Source of the DNA: Anaerolineae bacterium UTCFX2
Lineage (GTDB): Bacteria; Chloroflexota; Anaerolineae; Anaerolineales; UBA4823
Direction: 5' to 3'
Assembly: GCA_002050125.1 (NCBI GenBank)
Contig: MWTA01000010.1
Location: 1-64,000, forward strand
Length of the DNA stretch: 64,000 nucleotides
How positions within the stretch are numbered: the first letter of the stretch is position 1; each line of letters starts with the position of its first letter. Made by a program: the position numbers and the translations under genes. Positions 58,452 to 64,000 of this stretch are shown piece by piece. The notes beneath the pieces were generated by a model. The model saw only the letters and a list, made by a program, of their open reading frames with translations. It was not told the DNA's origin and did not search any database.

Positions 58452-59369
58452 GTGGATCAACTGCCTTTCACCCTCGCGCCGGATCGGGGCGCGCTCACCC
58501 TGAACGGGCGCACGCTGACCTGGGGCAAGCGCACCTATGTGATGGGGGTGCTCAACATCACGCCGGACAGCTTCTCAGGCGACGGGTTGATCAAAGCGGA
58601 AGAGGATTTCGTGGCGACGGCAATCGAGCAGGCGCGCGCGTTTGTCGAGGCCGGGGTCGATATTCTGGACGTGGGCGGCGAGAGCACCCGCCCCGGCTCG
58701 CAGGCGGTGCGCGCGGATCAGGAGCTGGAGCGCGTTTTGCCCGTTATCCGCAAGCTGGCGGAAGAATTCGACGTGCTGGTTTCGGTGGACACGTACAAGG
58801 CTCCGGTCGCGCTGGCGGCGCTGGAAGCCGGCGCGCAAATTGTGAACGATGTGTGGGGTCTGCGGGCGGATCCGGCGCTGGCAGATGTGGCAGCCCGGCG
58901 CGGCGCGCCCTTGATCCTGATGCACAACCGCAGTTCCTGGGCGCACGCCGAGATCAAGGAACGACTGGGCGGGCGCTACGTCGGGATGGCTTACCAGAAC
59001 CTGCTCGAAGACATCCGGCGTGAACTGATGGAAAGCGTCGAGATTGCAATTTCCGCCGGCGTGCCGCGCGAGCACCTCATCCTGGACCCGGGGATCGGTT
59101 TTGGCAAAACGGTCGAGCAGAACCTGGAGTTGATCGACCGCCTGGGAGAAATCCGCTCGCTCGGGTATCCGGTGCTGCTCGGACCGTCGCGCAAATCCTT
59201 TATCGGCTACACCCTGGAACTGCCGCCGGACCAGCGCCTGGAAGGCACCGCGGCTGCGGTGGCGGTTGGGATCACGCGCGGCGCCGATATCGTGCGCGTC
59301 CACGACGTTGTTCCGCTGATGCGGGTCGTGCGCATGACGGATGCGATCGTCCGGCGCCCGCCCGGTTAA
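58452..59369 (+). CDS. folP: Dihydropteroate synthase
   Basis: 305 residues with a TIM barrel. MGVLNITPDSFSGDG, DVGGESTRPGS, VNDVWGL, LDPGIGFGKTVEQNL and LLGPSRKSFIG are the family signatures. It joins the pterin from FolK to p-aminobenzoate. The start is a GTG with GGAG about 11 bases upstream. A possible TAAAAT -10 lies at about 58391, so it may have its own promoter besides read-through from folK. Confidence 0.95.
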   Translation: MDQLPFTLAPDRGALTLNGRTLTWGKRTYVMGVLNITPDSFSGDGLIKAEEDFVATAIEQARAFVEAGVDILDVGGESTRPGSQAVRADQELERVLPVIRKLAEEFDVLVSVDTYKAPVALAALEAGAQIVNDVWGLRADPALADVAARRGAPLILMHNRSSWAHAEIKERLGGRYVGMAYQNLLEDIRRELMESVEIAISAGVPREHLILDPGIGFGKTVEQNLELIDRLGEIRSLGYPVLLGPSRKSFIGYTLELPPDQRLEGTAAAVAVGITRGADIVRVHDVVPLMRVVRMTDAIVRRPPG

Positions 59370-59394
59370 GCCGCGGGCGGAAGGCTGACCGTAA

Positions 59395-59420
59395 CGGGCG
59401 GCTTCTGCGCCGCCGTCTTT
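59395..59420 (+). terminator. Intrinsic terminator after folP
   Basis: GGCGGC (59397-59402) pairs with GCCGCC (59409-59414), extended by flanking C-G pairs, followed by TCTTTTCTGTT. Confidence 0.6.
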
Positions 59421-59448
59421 TCTGTTACAGATAAGGAGCAACAAAGAC

Positions 59449-62148
<2,700 letters not shown>

Positions 62149-62181
62149 CTGTGTGCCTGGCTTGAAGGAATAAACCCGGGG

Positions 62182-63057
62182 CTATTCCTCTTTATCCTCG
62201 GTCTTTTCGGCGGTTTCCGCCCGCGCCTCGGGCAGCGCTTCGCGCCGCTGAGGCTGCTCGGTCAGCAGTTCCCAGCCCTGGGTCAGCAAGCCCAGTTGCG
62301 CAATCGCCATCCAGACGAAGAACACCGTCGTGACCAGGATGAGAAAATGGACGATGTTGGGGATGTTCGTCTTTAGATTATTCAGACCGGCGACCACCTG
62401 GGTGATTGAATACTGGTAACCGGCGATCACCTGCTCGTACTGGGCGACGCTGTTTTCGATCTCCCCGATCGACTCCGCCATCACGCTGAGATCCGCTTGA
62501 AAAGTCTCGAGGTTGCTGGTTGTTTCTGTCAGACTTTCCTGCATATTGGCGAATGACTGCGGCAGGCTGCTCAGGTTATCCGCGACGTCGGAGAGGGCAG
62601 CCGAGAGCGGCAGCTCGGGGTTGTAATTCAGGCTCGACCCCACGAGCGGGATGCTGCTGAGCGTTCCAAGCAGCCCGTCGATCATCCGCGCGCTTTGAGC
62701 GGCGGCGCGCAGCGAGGTCTCGGTCGCTTGGATGGTGTTAGGCAGGTCGGTTTGCATCAGCGCGCTGATTTCTTCGACCATCGGCCCGCTGGACTTGATC
62801 GTGCTGGCGGTGGTCTGCACGGTCGATTGGAGGGCGCTGATCGTATCCACCGAGCTTTTTATGGCGATCTGAGTGATTTCAAGACCATCGGCGGTGATCT
62901 CCATGGTCTGGCTGAGCAAATCAATCGTGGACTGCACATTTTCAGCCACGGGCTGCTCCATTCGCCAGACAAACGCAATCGCCCCGATGCTGAAAATCAA
63001 ACCCAGAATTGCCGCCAAGAGAAGTAAAACGCCGATGAGCTTGCGGATGATGGACAT
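62182..63057 (-). CDS. Two-helix membrane protein with long extracytoplasmic coiled coil
   Basis: 291 residues: a transmembrane helix at about 5-32, a long segment of Ser/Thr/Gln-rich heptad-like sequence (about 35-220), a second helix (about 232-258; IVHFLILVTTVFFVWMAIAQLGLL), and an acidic cytoplasmic tail (AEKTEDKEE). The layout recalls chemoreceptor-like or methyl-accepting domains but no known family is recognised. GGAGGG precedes the ATG. The promoter region carries two inverted repeats, so it is probably regulated. Confidence 0.75.
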   Translation of the reverse strand: MSIIRKLIGVLLLLAAILGLIFSIGAIAFVWRMEQPVAENVQSTIDLLSQTMEITADGLEITQIAIKSSVDTISALQSTVQTTASTIKSSGPMVEEISALMQTDLPNTIQATETSLRAAAQSARMIDGLLGTLSSIPLVGSSLNYNPELPLSAALSDVADNLSSLPQSFANMQESLTETTSNLETFQADLSVMAESIGEIENSVAQYEQVIAGYQYSITQVVAGLNNLKTNIPNIVHFLILVTTVFFVWMAIAQLGLLTQGWELLTEQPQRREALPEARAETAEKTEDKEE

Positions 63058-63090
63058 GCTGAGACCCTCCTGATCTTACCGGTTTGGAAT

Positions 63091-63139
63091 GTGTTTTTCA
63101 AAACACAATTATACCGATTCTGTGAAAAAACTGTCACAG
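63091..63139 (-). promoter_or_regulatory. Promoter with two operator-like inverted repeats
   Basis: Minus strand: GTGACA (63137-63132), 18 bases, TATAAT (63113-63108), predicted start at about 63101. The inverted repeat GTGTTTT-TC-AAAACAC (63091-63106) spans the start site. A second, CTGTGA-N8-TCACAG (63120-63139), covers the -35 and spacer. Both positions suit repressor binding. Confidence 0.6.
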
Positions 63140-63165
63140 GGGACTTCTGCGCGGCGGCTTACAGT

Positions 63166-63190
63166 CCCGCAGCCATCCACGAGCTGCGGG
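63166..63190. other. Hairpin between the divergent promoters
   Basis: CCCGCAGC (63166-63173) pairs perfectly with GCTGCGGG (63183-63190). It lies upstream of both promoters, so it is unlikely to be part of either mRNA; role unknown. Confidence 0.3.
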
Positions 63191-63232
63191 CGTGGAATTG
63201 CAGCCAGGAAGATTAAGTTCTCGATTTTGACC

Positions 63233-63260
63233 TTGACACGCTGGTGATTCGGTGTAAAAT
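63233..63260 (+). promoter_or_regulatory. pyrC promoter
   Basis: TTGACA (63233-63238), 16 bases, TAAAAT (63255-63260). The predicted start at about 63267 gives a leader of about 140 bases holding two terminators. Confidence 0.7.
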
Positions 63261-63324
63261 CCAGCGGATTGACAATGACTGGTTCTCAATATCTGCTCCG
63301 CATACTCGATCGCCCCGGGACAAA

Positions 63325-63347
63325 CGCCCCGCAGGGCGGTTTTTTTT
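63325..63347 (+). terminator. Leader terminator 1 of pyrC
   Basis: CGCCC (63325-63329) pairs with GGGCG (63334-63338), followed by eight T. A second copy of CGCCCC at 63311-63316 could compete for the same GGGCG, giving an alternative fold. Confidence 0.65.
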
Positions 63348-63366
63348 ATCCAGCCCCAGATTATCA

Positions 63367-63392
63367 CAGAGCCGGCAAGGCTCTGTTTTTTT
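63367..63392 (+). terminator. Leader terminator 2 of pyrC
   Basis: CAGAGCC (63367-63373) pairs perfectly with GGCTCTG (63379-63385), followed by seven T. It ends four bases before the ribosome-binding site of pyrC, so it can only make sense as an attenuator. Confidence 0.8.
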
Positions 63393-63407
63393 GGAAGGGA
63401 GCGTTCT

Positions 63408-64000
63408 GTGCGATTACCCGGTTTGATTGACCCGCACGTGCATCTGCGCGAGCCCGGCGGCGAACTTAAAGAAGATTGGGACAGCGGCACGGCTGCGGCG
63501 CTGGCAGGCGGCTTCACGGCGGTGCTGGCGATGCCCAATACGCGCCCGCCCATCTGCGACGAGACGACCCTCGGGCAGGCGTTGGACCTGGCGCGGCGCA
63601 AATCGCGCTGCGACTACGCGGTTTTCCTCGGCGCCGGGTCGGAAAACGCCGCCGAGCTGGCGCCCCTGGCGCGCCGCGCGGCTGGCTTGAAGATGTATCT
63701 CGATCAGACCTACGGTCCGCTGCGCCTGGATGACCTGAGCCATTGGATGGCGCATTTTGCCGCCTGGCCTTCCCAGGCGCCGATCGTCGTCCATGCTGAA
63801 GGTCCAAAGCTGGCGGCGGCAATCCTGCTGGGCGCCGTGTACGACCGCTCGGTTCACCTGGCGCATGTATCGCGCCGCGACGAGATCCTGCTTATTCGCC
63901 GGGCAAAGGAACGCGGCCTCAAGGTCACCTGCGAGGTAGCGCCGCATCACCTGTTCCTGACCCAGGATGACCTGCCAGCCATCGGCGTGGGGCGCGGCGA
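63408..64000 (+). CDS. pyrC: Dihydroorotase (partial, C-terminus beyond the window)
   Basis: 198 codons are visible. The metal-binding motif [21 protein letters not shown], the probable carbamylated lysine in GLKMYLDQT, and metal-ligand histidines in VVHAEGP and LAHVSRRDE mark it as an amidohydrolase dihydroorotase. It closes carbamoyl aspartate to dihydroorotate in pyrimidine synthesis. The start is a GTG with GGAAGGGAG upstream. The leader with two tandem terminators points to transcription attenuation, probably by pyrimidines. Confidence 0.92.
   Translation, partial: MRLPGLIDPHVHLREPGGELKEDWDSGTAAALAGGFTAVLAMPNTRPPICDETTLGQALDLARRKSRCDYAVFLGAGSENAAELAPLARRAAGLKMYLDQTYGPLRLDDLSHWMAHFAAWPSQAPIVVHAEGPKLAAAILLGAVYDRSVHLAHVSRRDEILLIRRAKERGLKVTCEVAPHHLFLTQDDLPAIGVGRG

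Noticed and set aside
63120-63139. CRP binding site
   Set aside because: TGTGA and TCACA are present but separated by eight bases instead of six.

Overview
The window is about 64 kb of GC-rich chromosome from a bacterium. It most resembles Chloroflexota, probably class Anaerolineae. The evidence for this is the mix of menaquinone synthesis (MenA), a b-type quinol:cytochrome complex with diheme c cytochromes, Thr/Pro-rich stalks on lipoproteins and membrane proteins, CSLREA/beta-helix and choice-of-anchor secreted proteins, Tad-type pseudopilins, a fused E1 2-oxoacid dehydrogenase, and a Gram-positive-style LexA operator (GAAC-N4-GTTC). No phage, insertion sequence or CRISPR array is visible. 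The assignment is inference from gene content, not from a marker-gene tree.

Layout. 1-4.3 kb (minus): an NAD-linked formate dehydrogenase operon (NuoE-NuoF fusion, ferredoxin-type subunit, an inserted EamA transporter, and a Cys-type FdhA cut by the window edge). 4.4-7.6 kb: a lipoprotein, a secreted nuclease, and LexA with its own operator. 7.8-13.7 kb (plus): a surface-glycan cluster (acyltransferase, three GT4 transferases, FkbM methyltransferase, one secreted protein). 13.7-20.9 kb (minus): TadZ/CpaE-like protein, lipoamide dehydrogenase, E2 and fused E1. 21-31 kb: envelope and metabolic genes (phosphodiester glycosidase, anchored nuclease, GT87-like membrane protein, homocysteine methyltransferase, FadF-like Fe-S oxidoreductase, S41 protease, L,D-transpeptidase). 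31.2-34.7 kb: MenA and an SsuABC-like transporter.

34.9-39.8 kb: a structured leader RNA in front of a Roadblock/LC7 - V4R - response-regulator operon that runs on into a DPM-like glycosyltransferase and an MFS transporter, then RsmA. 39.9-47.4 kb (minus): two TadE-type proteins, a VWA TadG and a beta-helix protein, apparently a cell-surface apparatus. 47.5 kb: SRP RNA. 47.7-51.6 kb (minus): Rieske / cytochrome b / two diheme cytochromes c. 51.8-54.1 kb (plus): a small membrane protein and a molybdopterin-oxidoreductase-like protein without visible cofactor ligands. 54.2-55.3 kb: an AT-rich stretch with tRNA-Ser(GGA). 55.3-64 kb: GH1 glycosidase, thiolase, FolK, FolP, aconitase, a coiled-coil membrane protein, and the start of pyrC behind two tandem terminators.

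Three themes cut across the genes. (1) Four secreted proteins with unrelated folds end in the same short tail, hydrophobic-L-P-x-I-x-R/K, which looks like a C-terminal sorting signal. (2) Several genes have a -10 hexamer exactly 6-7 bases before the ATG and no Shine-Dalgarno sequence, pointing to leaderless mRNAs. (3) The Roadblock-V4R-receiver operon with its four-helix leader RNA is the best candidate here for an undescribed regulatory system.
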